A stretch of DNA of 7,719 nt from Candidatus Competibacteraceae bacterium (GTDB taxonomy: Bacteria; Pseudomonadota; Gammaproteobacteria; Competibacterales; Competibacteraceae), in contig JAAUQA010000140.1 of assembly GCA_012032855.1 (NCBI GenBank), positions 1-7,719 on the forward strand. Reading direction: 5' to 3'. Below are positions 1 through 7,719 of this stretch, piece by piece. Every line of letters begins with the position of its first letter. Positions within the stretch are counted from its first letter, which is position 1. The notes under the pieces are model-generated. The model was not told the origin of the DNA, did no database searches, and worked only from the letters and a program-made list of their open reading frames with translations. Position numbers and translations under genes: made by a program.

Positions 1-81
1 GGTCCGGAATTCGGAGTTCATCCCCAGTGTGGCCTAACCAATCATGGCGGCTAACTTTTTTAATCATTCACCGGATACATC
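1..81. other. Leader upstream of folD, contig edge
   Basis: No open frame with recognisable homology, no clear -10/-35 pair and no strong Shine-Dalgarno site is visible; a weak GGA lies about eight bases before the folD ATG. An EcoRI site (GAATTC) lies at 7-12, within the first bases. Given the indel density at this end, it could be linker or low-quality sequence, but this cannot be settled from the window. Confidence 0.4.
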
Positions 82-979
82 ATGGCTGAAATTATCGATG
101 GCAAGGGTTTTGCCGCTCAACTGCGTGGCATTATCGCTCAGCAAACCGTGTACTTACGGAACACCCAGGGTATTACCCCGGGTTTAGCCGTCGTGTTGGT
201 CGGTGAGCATCCCGCCAGCCAAGTTTACCGTGCGGAATAAAACCCGCCAAGCCGAAGAGGTGGGTATTGCGTCCTGTGAGCACCGGTTACCTGTGCACAC
301 GTCTCAGGCGCATTTATTTGACCCTGCTTACCCGGCTCAACCAAAGACCGTGGCAGTGCATGGGATTTTGGTGCAATTGCCGTTACCTGACCACATCGAC
401 CCGCAAGCGGTGATCGAAGCCATTGACCCCCGCAAAGATGTCGATGGATTTCATCCACTCAACTTGGGCCGGTTGCTGAGCGGTGGTATCGGTTTCATCC
501 CCTGTACGCCGCTGGGTTGTCTGCTGTTGCTGAAAAACGTCCAAGCCGAACTCGCGGGTTTGCACGCGTTGGTTTTGGGACGTTCCAATATCGTCGGTAA
601 ACCCATGGCCGCACTACTGCTGCGGGAGAACTGTACCGTAACCATCGCCCATTCGCATACCCGCGATTTGGTCGATCGCTGTCGCCAAGCCGATATTCTG
701 GTCGCGGCGGTAGGTCGACCGCAGTTGGTCCAAGGCGATTGGCTCAAACCAGGAGCTACGGTACTTGACGTGGGTATTAACCGGATTGAGGGAGAACCGG
801 CCCGCTTGGTCGGAGATGTGAATTTCGCCTCAGCCGTTCGCAGCGTAGGCGCAATCACCCCGGTGCCGGGTGGTGTCGGCCCGATGACCATTGCCTGCCT
901 ATTATTGAACACGGTGGTAGCGGCCTGTCGACAGCACGGCGTTTCCTTACCCGAACCACTGTATGAACTGGTTCATTAA
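82..979 (+). CDS. folD: Bifunctional methylenetetrahydrofolate dehydrogenase / methenyltetrahydrofolate cyclohydrolase, frame-broken
   Basis: FolD is a cytoplasmic enzyme that oxidises 5,10-methylene-THF with NADP and hydrolyses the product to 10-formyl-THF. The start at 82 opens [16 protein letters not shown], the usual FolD N-terminus. The reading runs to SQVY and then meets a stop at 238-240. Skipping one C at 228/229 gives SQVYVRNK, which holds the family's catalytic Tyr and Lys, in the frame that continues to 979. Downstream motifs are [49 protein letters not shown] and [11 protein letters not shown], so both the active site and the Rossmann NADP site are present. Between 317 and 353 the open frame reads poorly, but the neighbouring frame gives LTLLTRLNQ, typical of FolD; three further one-base insertions that cancel each other explain this. 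The corrected length is about 297 residues, normal for the family. The gene overlaps folC by 17 bases. I am sure of the identity; whether it is truly disrupted in the organism is doubtful. Confidence 0.93.
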
Positions 980-2358
980 CACGCCTGAGTCAGCCTGCCA
1001 GTCACAAGTCGGAGACAGTCCGATTCAGTGCGCTGCTCAGGCCGACGCGTTCTTGACCGGGCTTATCCATGCCGATGCTCGGCCTTATGCCCTCAGGCCG
1101 GCTCAAACGGCCATTCGGCGCTTACTGGATAAAGTGGGTAATCCACAGCAATCGCTTCAAGTCATTCATATCGCCGGTTCCAAAGGCAAAGGCTCCACGG
1201 CACTGTTGGCTGAAGCGGTGTTATTGAACTGTGGAAAGCGGGTGGGAACGTTTACCTCACCGCATTTACAACACTGGCAAGAGCGGTTTCGCATCGACGG
1301 TCAAGCTGTCGACGATCTGGGTTTCATGGCTGTGTTGGAACGGCTACGCTCTCATGTGCTCGGGTTACAAACTGATTATCCCGAAGACCCGCTGGGTTTT
1401 TTTCGATGTCGCTACTGCTGCTGCACTGCTCTTGTTCCAAGAACAAGACGTCGATTACTCGATTGTGGAGACTGGCCTGGGTGGACGGCTGGATGCTACC
1501 AATATCGTCCAACCGCGCGTGACCTGTATCACTCATATTGAGCTTGAGCACACTGATAAGTTGGGGCGGACACTGGCCGCCATCGCCCGCGAGAAGGCCG
1601 GCATCATAAAACCTAATATTCCGGTGGTGACCGGTCGCTTGCCGACTCCGGCAGCTCAGGTGGTTACCAATCGGGCGCAAGCGGCAGACGCTCCGCTGAT
1701 TCAACTTGGCCGGGAATTGCGTTTGCGGACACGTGCTCGGGACGATTGGCTTACCGATGCGCGGATTGCGATCGGCAAACTGCAGGTACGAGCAACTTTA
1801 CCGACTCTCGGTCGACAGTCGGCGGAAAACGCCGCACTGGCTGTCGCTTGTGTACAACAGCTGGATATACCTCACATTGATCTGGCCCAAGCGGCTAGTC
1901 GGGGGCTTGCCCGTGCGTCGTTGCCGGGGCGCTGCGAATTGCTGAGCCGTCGACCCTGGATAGTGCTTGATGTTGCGCATACGCCTCAGTCGGCTCGGGC
2001 ATTGGCCATAGTATTAGGACGTATTCCAGCGCCGCGCAAGCATTTGATCTTGTCTTTATCGCAGGATAAAAATTGGGCTGCTATCGGTCACAGTCTCTTT
2101 CCAAATTTCGCAACGGTGACAGTTACTCAAGCCAACGTCCAACGTTCACGGCCACCGGCATCATTGGCCGGTTTTTTTCATCAGTTATTTCCCGATCTGT
2201 CAGTACAGGTTATCCCTGATCCGGTGGAGGCTGTGCAAAGTGTTTTTAGCGCACCGGCATCCGATGAGTTGCTCTGCGTAGCGGGTTCGGTTTATTTGGT
2301 CGGGACGGTGCGTCCGTTCCTGCAGCACTGGGTAGCCGCGAATGAGTTCGTTTCATGA
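963..2358 (+). CDS. folC: Bifunctional folylpolyglutamate synthase / dihydrofolate synthase, one frameshift at a T7 run
   Basis: FolC is a Mur-ligase-fold ATP-dependent enzyme that adds glutamate to dihydropteroate or to folates. The first frame (from 963) carries the P-loop GSKGKGST at residues 72-79 and [16 protein letters not shown] near 98-113. It continues to EDPLGFF and would then lose homology. Dropping one T from the T7 run at 1397-1403 restores [44 protein letters not shown] and, in the C-terminal domain, [14 protein letters not shown], through to the stop at 2356-2358. The corrected product is about 464 residues, somewhat longer than the usual 420-430 because of an N-terminal stretch, so the exact start is uncertain; 963 is the only ATG in this frame before the conserved region. 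Its P-loop has Lys where many bacterial FolC have Asn, and its AHTP motif has Thr in place of Asn. Its TGA overlaps the ureD ATG. Confidence 0.9.
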
Positions 2359-3194
2359 AAAACGCTGCTGAATTCATGTGTCCGGGTTGGCAGGCCAAGC
2401 TTGAGTTGGGTTTTTGCCGTTCCGGTCAACGGACTGTTTTGCAGCACTGCCGACACGCGGGACCGCTTCAGGTACAGCGTCCTTTCTTACCGGAGAATGA
2501 CGGGACTTGTCATGTTTACATCTTGCATCCCCCCGGCGGAGTTGTCGGCGGCGATGAACTGATTATTCAAACCGAGCTTGATGCCGGTGCTCGGGCTTTG
2601 CTGACTACCCCATCGGCTGGAAAGTTTTATCGCAGTGGTGGTGACGTCGCCCGTCAGACCTCGAACTTGCGGGTAGCTGATGGTGCTGTGCTGGAATGGT
2701 TGCCGCAGGAAACAGTCGTGTTTCAGAATGCGCGGGTGAACAGCACGATTCAGGTGGATTTGACAGGGAATGCGAATTTCATCGGCTGGGATATTGTCTG
2801 CCTGGGACGACCAGCGGCAGATGAGCGGTTTACCGAGGGTTTTTTCCACCAGCGGATTGAAATCAGGCATGACGGCTTACCGCTTTATATCGAACAGGGC
2901 CGTTACTCGGGCGATGTGCTGAACGCCCCTTGGGGTCTGCGCGGACAGCCGGTTATCGCCAGTCTATTTTGTGTGACCCGACGGGTAGAGTTGCTCGCCA
3001 AAGTACGTGATGCGGTGGCTGATACGCAACCGGATGAGTTGGTCGGCGTGACCGGATTGGATGGAGTATTGTTATGCCGCTATCTAGGTCCATCCACCGA
3101 ACGCGCACGGTTTTTGTTCGGTCAAGCCTGGACTGTGATTCGAGAAGAGGTGCTGAGCAAGGGAGTGATACCGCCACGGGTGTGGAGTACGTGA
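2355..3194 (+). CDS. ureD: Urease accessory protein UreD (UreH family)
   Basis: UreD is a cytoplasmic chaperone that binds apo-urease and, with UreF and UreG, helps deliver nickel to the active site. The 279-residue product has the usual family length and is unbroken. Conserved blocks in order are WQAKLELGF (12-20), GPLQVQRPFLPE (36-47), HVYILHPPGGVVGGDEL (53-69), TTPSAGKFYRS (84-94) and LEWLPQETVVF (113-123), all diagnostic of UreD. The ATG at 2355 overlaps the folC stop as ATGA, which implies translational coupling. In most urease operons ureD is followed by ureABC and then ureEFG. Here the next gene is on the other strand and converges after a gap of a few bases, so this copy is separated from any urease genes on its 3' side. 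The identity is secure. Its role depends on whether urease genes lie elsewhere in the genome. Confidence 0.95.
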   Translation: MKNAAEFMCPGWQAKLELGFCRSGQRTVLQHCRHAGPLQVQRPFLPENDGTCHVYILHPPGGVVGGDELIIQTELDAGARALLTTPSAGKFYRSGGDVARQTSNLRVADGAVLEWLPQETVVFQNARVNSTIQVDLTGNANFIGWDIVCLGRPAADERFTEGFFHQRIEIRHDGLPLYIEQGRYSGDVLNAPWGLRGQPVIASLFCVTRRVELLAKVRDAVADTQPDELVGVTGLDGVLLCRYLGPSTERARFLFGQAWTVIREEVLSKGVIPPRVWST

Positions 3195-3201
3195 TTTTGT
3201 G

Positions 3202-5458
3202 TTAACTGTTATAGAAAGACCTGACCCCGTTTTGGTGACCCCGTTTTGGGATATTACCCAGCAACTCCACTAATTGTGCCGCTTTAACGGGCTTGGCAAT
3301 ATAGTCATCCATCCCCTTGGCCAGACAGAGTTCTCTATCGCCTTTCATGGCATGGGCCGTCATGGCGACGATGGGAGTATGCCGATCTGTGCGACTTTCG
3401 TGAGCACGGATCAGCGCGGTTGCTTGGAAACCATCCATTTCCGGCATTTGAATATCCATCAATATGACATCAAAGTGGTTCTGTTCGTGCAGGGCAACGG
3501 CTTCAAGACCATTATGAACGACGCTAACCCGGTGGCCTTGCTTTTCCAAAACGGTGACAGCAAGCAACTGATTAATCGGATTATCCTCGGCCAGCAACAC
3601 GGACAGAGTCCGTTGGTTTGGGTCGGATCGGTGTTTCGGCTCGGCTATCCGTGACTCCACATCGGGCAAGGGAGTGGGCATTTCGGCGTGGGTCGCTTCA
3701 ACAACGGCAGGTTGGCGCTCAAAATCAACCGTGAAAAAGAACGTACTCCCTTTACCGGGTTCGCTCTCGACCCAGATGCGCCCGCCCATCATATCCACGA
3801 GATGCTTGCAAATCGCTAATCCTAAGCCGGTGCCGCCGAAGCGACGGGTAGCGAATCCCTCTGCTTGTGTGAAAGGTGCGAAGATAACCTGCTGTTTGTC
3901 TATGGGAATGCCGATACCGGTATCCTGGACGGCGAATCGCAATATTATTTGATCGGCAGTGCCTGACTCCGCCGTCACCTGCAGCTGGATTTCTCCGGAT
4001 TCCGTGAATTTAATCGCATTACCGAACAAGTTGATAAGAATTTGTCGCAACCGACCGGGGTCGCCGATCACGGCATCCGGCACATCGGGAGCTATGCTGC
4101 AACACACCTTCAATCCTGTTTGTTCGGCGCGCACAGTCAGCGCTTTGACCGTCTCCGCAAGCAGCGTGCGCAGTTGAAAAGCGGTTGTGTTGAGGCATAG
4201 TCTCCCGGCTTCGATCTTCGAGAAATCGAGAATTTCGTTGATGATGATTAATAAGGCGTCAACCGAGGACTTGACCAACGACAGATACTCGCGCTGCTCC
4301 TCAGTCAACTCAGAGTCCAAGACCAGATCGGTCATGCCCACGATTGCATTCATGGGCGTGCGAATTTCGTGACTCATATTGGCCAGGAAATCCGATTTGG
4401 CGCGATTGGCTGCTTCTGCGGCGTCCTTGGCCTGACGCAATGCCTGTTCAGCATATTTTCGTTCGGTAATATCAACGATTACCAATAGCATGGCCGATTG
4501 ACCGTCCAAATCGAGTAAATCGGCGGAAGTGAGCCCCCAAAAAGTGGTGTTGTCAGCCCTGTTGAAGGAAATCTCATTATTGCGTATTCGGCCTTGACTT
4601 TGCACCACCTGGATTAAGGCGCGACGTTCTTTTTCTTGGCAATACAAGTCTCTATCCAACCGACCGAGCAATGCTTGCTGAGGCATAAGAATGAGTTCAC
4701 TGGCGGCCGGATTGCAGAACAGGATTTTGCCATCGCTGAGACGGCTGATCAGGATAGCTGCAGGCGAAGTTTCGGTGATGATCCGGAATCGCGCTTCGCT
4801 CTGTTGAAACGCGTCCTGGGCTTGCTGACGACCAAAGGTTTCCCGGGCCGTAGTGCGCATCTGCCACACCAGCAAAAGCACAATGATCGTGCCACAGAAC
4901 AAAATACCCATCAGATAAACAACGATGGCATGTAATTCCTGCTGGACGGTATTGCGCATCGTTATTTTGGTCTCAATCTCAAGCAGTGATAGTGCTAGGA
5001 TCATTTCGTGCAGTGGCTGGGTCATCGGCTTAAATAAATCGTACATCTTTGTCACCGCTGCCATTTCACCTTGCTGGATGGCGGGTAACAACGAATCGGC
5101 TTCCTCAAGCGCCTGCCTCAGGTTACGCAAGGTGGTATCGTATTGATTAAAGCTGCTAGCCCACTTCCCAACTTCGCCGTCCTCCAAAATGACCACGCGA
5201 CTCCAGAATATGTCGAACCGTTTTGCGACTCGCTCGGTTCAGTCCGGACTGGGTAGAGGGACCCACTTTCAGTGCTTCAAGCAAACGCAACAGTTCGAAC
5301 TCCGCTTGGCTGACAGCCCAAAACCCCTCTGCCGGCGGCGTGACGGTCAATTGGTTCTGTAAGCTACTCAAACGGCTAATACTGGTCAGCACACTGACCG
5401 TAAAGACAGTAACAATCAACGTGAGCAGACTGTAAACGAGCTGACGGCGGTAACTCAT
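3202..5458 (-). CDS. Membrane-bound hybrid sensor histidine kinase (PAS-HisKA-HATPase-REC), one frameshift near the N-terminus
   Basis: Inner-membrane kinase that autophosphorylates and passes phosphate to its own receiver domain. The start ATG at 5458 gives MSYRRQLVYSLL followed by a first membrane helix (about residues 7-28). A frame break lies at 5238-5239; skipping one base there joins STQSGL to TERVAKRFDIFWSR, and the corrected protein is exactly 751 residues. Using that numbering: periplasmic sensor about 29-175, second helix about 176-198, PAS about 217-332 ending VDITERK, HisKA with SHEIRTPMNAI (phospho-His 363), HATPase with N480, DTGIGIP (D512) and GGTGLGLAI, then a receiver with AEDN, ILMDIQMPEMDG (phospho-Asp 668), Thr700 and Lys722. 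There is no Hpt domain, so a separate phosphotransfer protein is expected. The ATG overlaps the stop of the upstream exported-protein gene as ATGA. The last 16 residues or so are encoded by a duplicated repeat and are probably not part of the conserved protein. The ligand is unknown. Confidence 0.93.
3222..3249. repeat. Perfect 14-base tandem duplication
   Basis: The unit TGACCCCGTTTTGG occurs twice with no spacer (3222-3235 and 3236-3249), preceded by GAAAGACC. It lies between the convergent ureD and kinase genes, inside the 3' end of the kinase reading frame. Because 14 is not a multiple of three, the two copies are read in different frames. With a single copy the kinase would stop at 3209-3211 instead of 3202-3204. 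The gap between ureD and the kinase stop is only seven bases, and I see no convincing hairpin terminator there. The flanking motif resembles strings I recall as dispersed intergenic repeats in some gammaproteobacteria; this is recollection and was not checked. Confidence 0.85.
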
Positions 5459-5970
5459 CGCACTTCGAGATGGTACAGCTGCCAGATCGAGCGGGCGATA
5501 TGGGTGGCAGTGTTTGTCTCCGGGAATTCCTCGGTTGGATAAATTATCCACAGCGGACCTTTGTCACGGCGAGTCAGTGCCTTGCCGTTCGCCGCAAACG
5601 CCAACAAAATCGGATATTGGGTAAAATCGTCCAGCGGGATGGTGATGGCATAGTCATTCAACGCCGAAGCGAGCACTTCTTGGCCGGTCGCGCCGACCGC
5701 TTTCATGACATCACGCATTAAAACGCCATCGAATTCTTGAATGCCATCGGTCCAGGGCGTGGTCCGTCGTCGTTGCTCCACACCTAGTGCTTGCAGCATG
5801 GCGAGATCGAATTCCGCCTTGCCGGGTGCATTGGTCCGACTGATGGCGCCGGTAATCGCCAAGATGACCTCGCCCGTAGGACGGTCCAGTTGCTCCTGTG
5901 CTATGACAGGAGCGGTGATACCGAAAGTCAGCAAGATGAAGGTGATCAGGGTAGGTATCGAATGTGGCAT
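5455..5970 (-). CDS. Small exported protein with a molybdopterin-oxidoreductase-like fold, cysteine-free
   Basis: A 171-residue product with a clear Sec signal peptide: MPHSIPTLITFILLTFGITAPVIAQ, cleavage likely after the AxA-like VIA, so it should be periplasmic. The mature part has FDGVLMRDVMKAVGA, NDYAITIPLDDF, YPILLAFAANGKALTRRDKGPLWIIYP, which resembles the core of the sulfite-oxidase-type molybdopterin domain in short form. There is no cysteine anywhere, so the ligand that would bind Mo in a catalytic member is absent; a binding or sensing role is more likely than redox catalysis. The start at 5970 was preferred over an in-frame ATG at 6018 because it has GGAG ten bases upstream, begins directly at the signal peptide and avoids overlapping the upstream channel gene. 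The gene lies 31 bases after the channel gene, and its TGA overlaps the kinase ATG. I infer that it is a periplasmic partner of the kinase; the fold call is by motif pattern only. Confidence 0.75.
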   Translation of the reverse strand: MPHSIPTLITFILLTFGITAPVIAQEQLDRPTGEVILAITGAISRTNAPGKAEFDLAMLQALGVEQRRRTTPWTDGIQEFDGVLMRDVMKAVGATGQEVLASALNDYAITIPLDDFTQYPILLAFAANGKALTRRDKGPLWIIYPTEEFPETNTATHIARSIWQLYHLEVR

Positions 5971-5980
5971 ACGCTTATTT

Positions 5981-5984
5981 CTCC
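5981..5984 (-). promoter_or_regulatory. Ribosome binding site deciding the start of the exported-protein gene
   Basis: On the minus strand GGAG lies ten bases before the ATG at 5970, in the 31-base gap after the channel gene's stop. It supports 5970 over the alternative ATG at 6018, which would overlap the channel gene and put charged residues and a tryptophan ahead of the signal peptide. Confidence 0.6.
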
Positions 5985-6001
5985 ACAAGGGATGGGTTGT
6001 T

Positions 6002-7719
6002 TTAATGGGGATGAGCACCCGCGATCAAGGCTGGACTCGCTCGCAGCGTCTCGAACCCGTCGCCTTGGTGGATGGTCAACTGGCCGAATGGGATAACCCA
6101 ATTTTCCTCGTTACACACCGCCACGCAGGTTTGTTGCACCAACCGCCCGATTTTGAAATACGCACTCGCTGCTTCGCCTTTCATGGTGAGATAGAGCAAA
6201 TAATCCAGAGAATTGGCCCCGGCTTCCTTGAATTCCACCGCAATATCTTCCACCTGTTCAGCCAGTCCGGCGTTTTCAAACGCGGTAATAAGCGCTTGTT
6301 GGAAGCGCTGCGGGACCTTGTCCAGACAGATCGCCTGATGACGATAGTCGATACCGAACTGGACGGCAAGACTGAAACCTTGGCGCGACAGGTTGCGTGC
6401 ATTGAGCTGGAAGAAATCGGCGGTTGGATAATGAACGACACTACCGACTACCTTGAGCTGCACCTGATCCAAGGTTTGACGAAGTATCAAACCCAAGCGA
6501 CCATCGGGCAATAGGACATATTCTCCTACTCGGCAGGGAAACCAAGGTTCAGCGCCGCAAGGGCGTGATATCAGCTCGTTAAGCATCGCCAGCGGCAAGC
6601 GAATCACGCCTTCCAATCCGGGTTGCGCAACACCGAATACACGTTAATCGATTTGACCTGCAACGGTACTCCGTTGTAGATCACCCGTTCCCCGGTGCGT
6701 ACCGGCCCGACGTCCAACAGCAAGCGGATTTCAGTGAGGTAACGCGGCAAGGTTTGGCGCAGTCCCAAACCCAGCACCACCAGGGCGAGTATCGCCAAGA
6801 CCAACAGCAGCAAATCGCTGCGGAGATAAAACACGATCAGCACCGCAAAGACAGCGAAAACCCCGGTGAGTAGACGGTAACTGTAGCGGATTAAACGGGC
6901 TTTCTTGATCCGTTGCTTCTGGTTTCGCCGGTTACCGGCTTTTTCATGGACCCACAGCAAGGTACGCATGAACAACCAGACAGTGATAAGAGCCAACATC
7001 GCCAAACCCAGCGTCAATCCCCGGCCGCGGAGAAAATCGTTGAACGCGATTTGAACGGCTTCCAGGGAAGACACGTTGTTACCCTGGAGGCTGGCCAGTT
7101 GAAATCTGGCATTTTCCAGTTCCTGCTCAATATCGTTGCGACGCTGGTGCCAATCGGTGGCAAGCGCGTTGAGTTTTTCATCGATCGGGGCAGGTAATGC
7201 GTGTCCTTGAAAGGCCGTTATCGAGTCGAGCGCTTTGTCGATAACCTCAAGCTGGTCTTCCTGACGGTTGATTTGACTGCGCAATTGCTCAATCTTGCGC
7301 GGTTTGTCGGTGAGTTCCCTGAGGCTGCTGAGCACCGGCCGAGTAATCTCAATGAGTTCTTCTTGCCAATTGAACACTGCTTCAGGTTCTTCCGAGAAAA
7401 CAGACAAGTCGAGACCACCGACGGCAATTCGTTCGAAAGAATCGTTCAACGCTGGATTTTTTTTTGCAGATCGGTGAGATCCTCTTGTAATTCCTGCTTG
7501 CGTTCTTCTTCACGCACCTTCTTGAGCTGTTGTTTCAATTCGTTGAGAGTAGGGCGTTTCTCGGACAAAGACTGATGAATATCGGTCAGCCTGTCGATGG
7601 CTTGCTCAAGGTGTTTTTGGTTGATCAGCCATAGGCTCGTCGGTCGACTGCTCCGGCGCAGAGTCCTGGGCCAGAGCGGGTAAACCCCCGACCACTAGAG
7701 CAGATACCTAAACCAAAAC
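6002..7719 (-). CDS. MscS-family mechanosensitive ion channel, 5' partial, with several frame breaks
   Basis: Inner-membrane channel protein of the MscS superfamily with a large periplasmic N-terminal region. It enters from the right edge as the end of a signal peptide (GGLPALAQ, followed by DSAPEQSTDEP). A long coiled-coil region follows (HLEQAIDRLTDIHQSLSEK, later KQQLKKVREEERKQELQEDL), then LNDSFERIAVGGLDLSVF and a second helical stretch. Three membrane helices come next (GLTLGLAMLALITVWLFM; LTGVFAVFAVLIVFYL; LLLLVLAILALVVLGLGL), then LLDVGPVRTGERVIYNGVPLQVKSI, the MscS beta domain, and a soluble C-terminus with PWFPCRVGEYVLLPDG. Homology crosses three breaks: one extra base in the run at 7614-7618, one missing in the run at 7457-7465, and one missing at 6615-6616 (NPD then LEGVIRLP). 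A stop near 7708-7710 in the signal-peptide frame suggests a fourth. The start lies outside the window. Genes for an exported protein and a kinase follow on the same strand. Confidence 0.85.

Noticed and set aside
451..912. 153-residue minus-strand open frame inside folD
   Set aside because: Antisense to conserved FolD motifs; no homology visible.
82..979. folD as a true pseudogene
   Set aside because: All catalytic and cofactor motifs are intact, and every lesion is a one-base change in a run; error is the simpler reading.
1324..1704. 126-residue minus-strand open frame inside folC
   Set aside because: Antisense shadow over the conserved [12 protein letters not shown] region.
3195..3201. 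Shared bidirectional terminator between ureD and the kinase
   Set aside because: The gap is seven bases, and I found no stable inverted repeat followed by a T run in or around it.
3222..3249. CRISPR-like repeat
   Set aside because: Only two copies with no spacer between them, and the unit is 14 bases; this is a tandem duplication.
5971..6018. Upstream ATG at 6018 as start of the exported protein
   Set aside because: It overlaps the channel gene by 17 bases and adds 16 charged or polar residues before the signal peptide, while 5970 has a Shine-Dalgarno site.
5741..6514. 257-residue plus-strand open frame
   Set aside because: It lies opposite the exported-protein and channel genes, has no recognisable motif, and its composition is that of an antisense shadow.

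Overview
The window reads as about 7.7 kb of chromosome from a Gram-negative bacterium, most likely a gammaproteobacterium. This rests on the gene families, the signal peptides and the moderate GC content; no marker gene fixes the lineage. Nothing phage-like, CRISPR-like or tRNA/rRNA-like is visible. The left and right ends cut into sequence that looks error-prone.

Left part, plus strand (82-3194): three tightly packed genes, folD (methylene-tetrahydrofolate dehydrogenase/cyclohydrolase), folC (folylpolyglutamate/dihydrofolate synthase) and ureD (urease accessory protein). folD and folC overlap by 17 bases, and folC and ureD overlap as ATGA, so they look like one transcript. folD and folC serve one-carbon folate metabolism. 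ureD belongs to urease maturation, but no urease subunit or other accessory gene follows it here.

Right part, minus strand (7719 down to 3202): an apparent three-gene unit read right to left. It holds an MscS-type mechanosensitive channel (start outside the window), a small exported protein with a molybdopterin-oxidoreductase-like fold but no cysteine, and a membrane-bound hybrid histidine kinase. The last two overlap as ATGA, so the exported protein and the kinase are probably translationally coupled. The working model is an envelope sensing module: a periplasmic binding protein that feeds a phosphorelay kinase, next to a tension-gated channel.

The two units converge and almost touch. The kinase's C-terminal tail runs through a 14-base tandem duplication (3222-3249).

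Four of the six genes are broken in frame, yet the protein homology continues cleanly across each break. At least nine one-base insertions or deletions can be placed, nearly all in short or long homopolymers. This pattern fits sequencing or consensus error far better than gene decay, so I describe the genes as whole genes with frame breaks. No complete new defence or mobile system is visible; the most interesting biology is the cysteine-free exported protein coupled to the kinase, and the lone ureD joined to folC.
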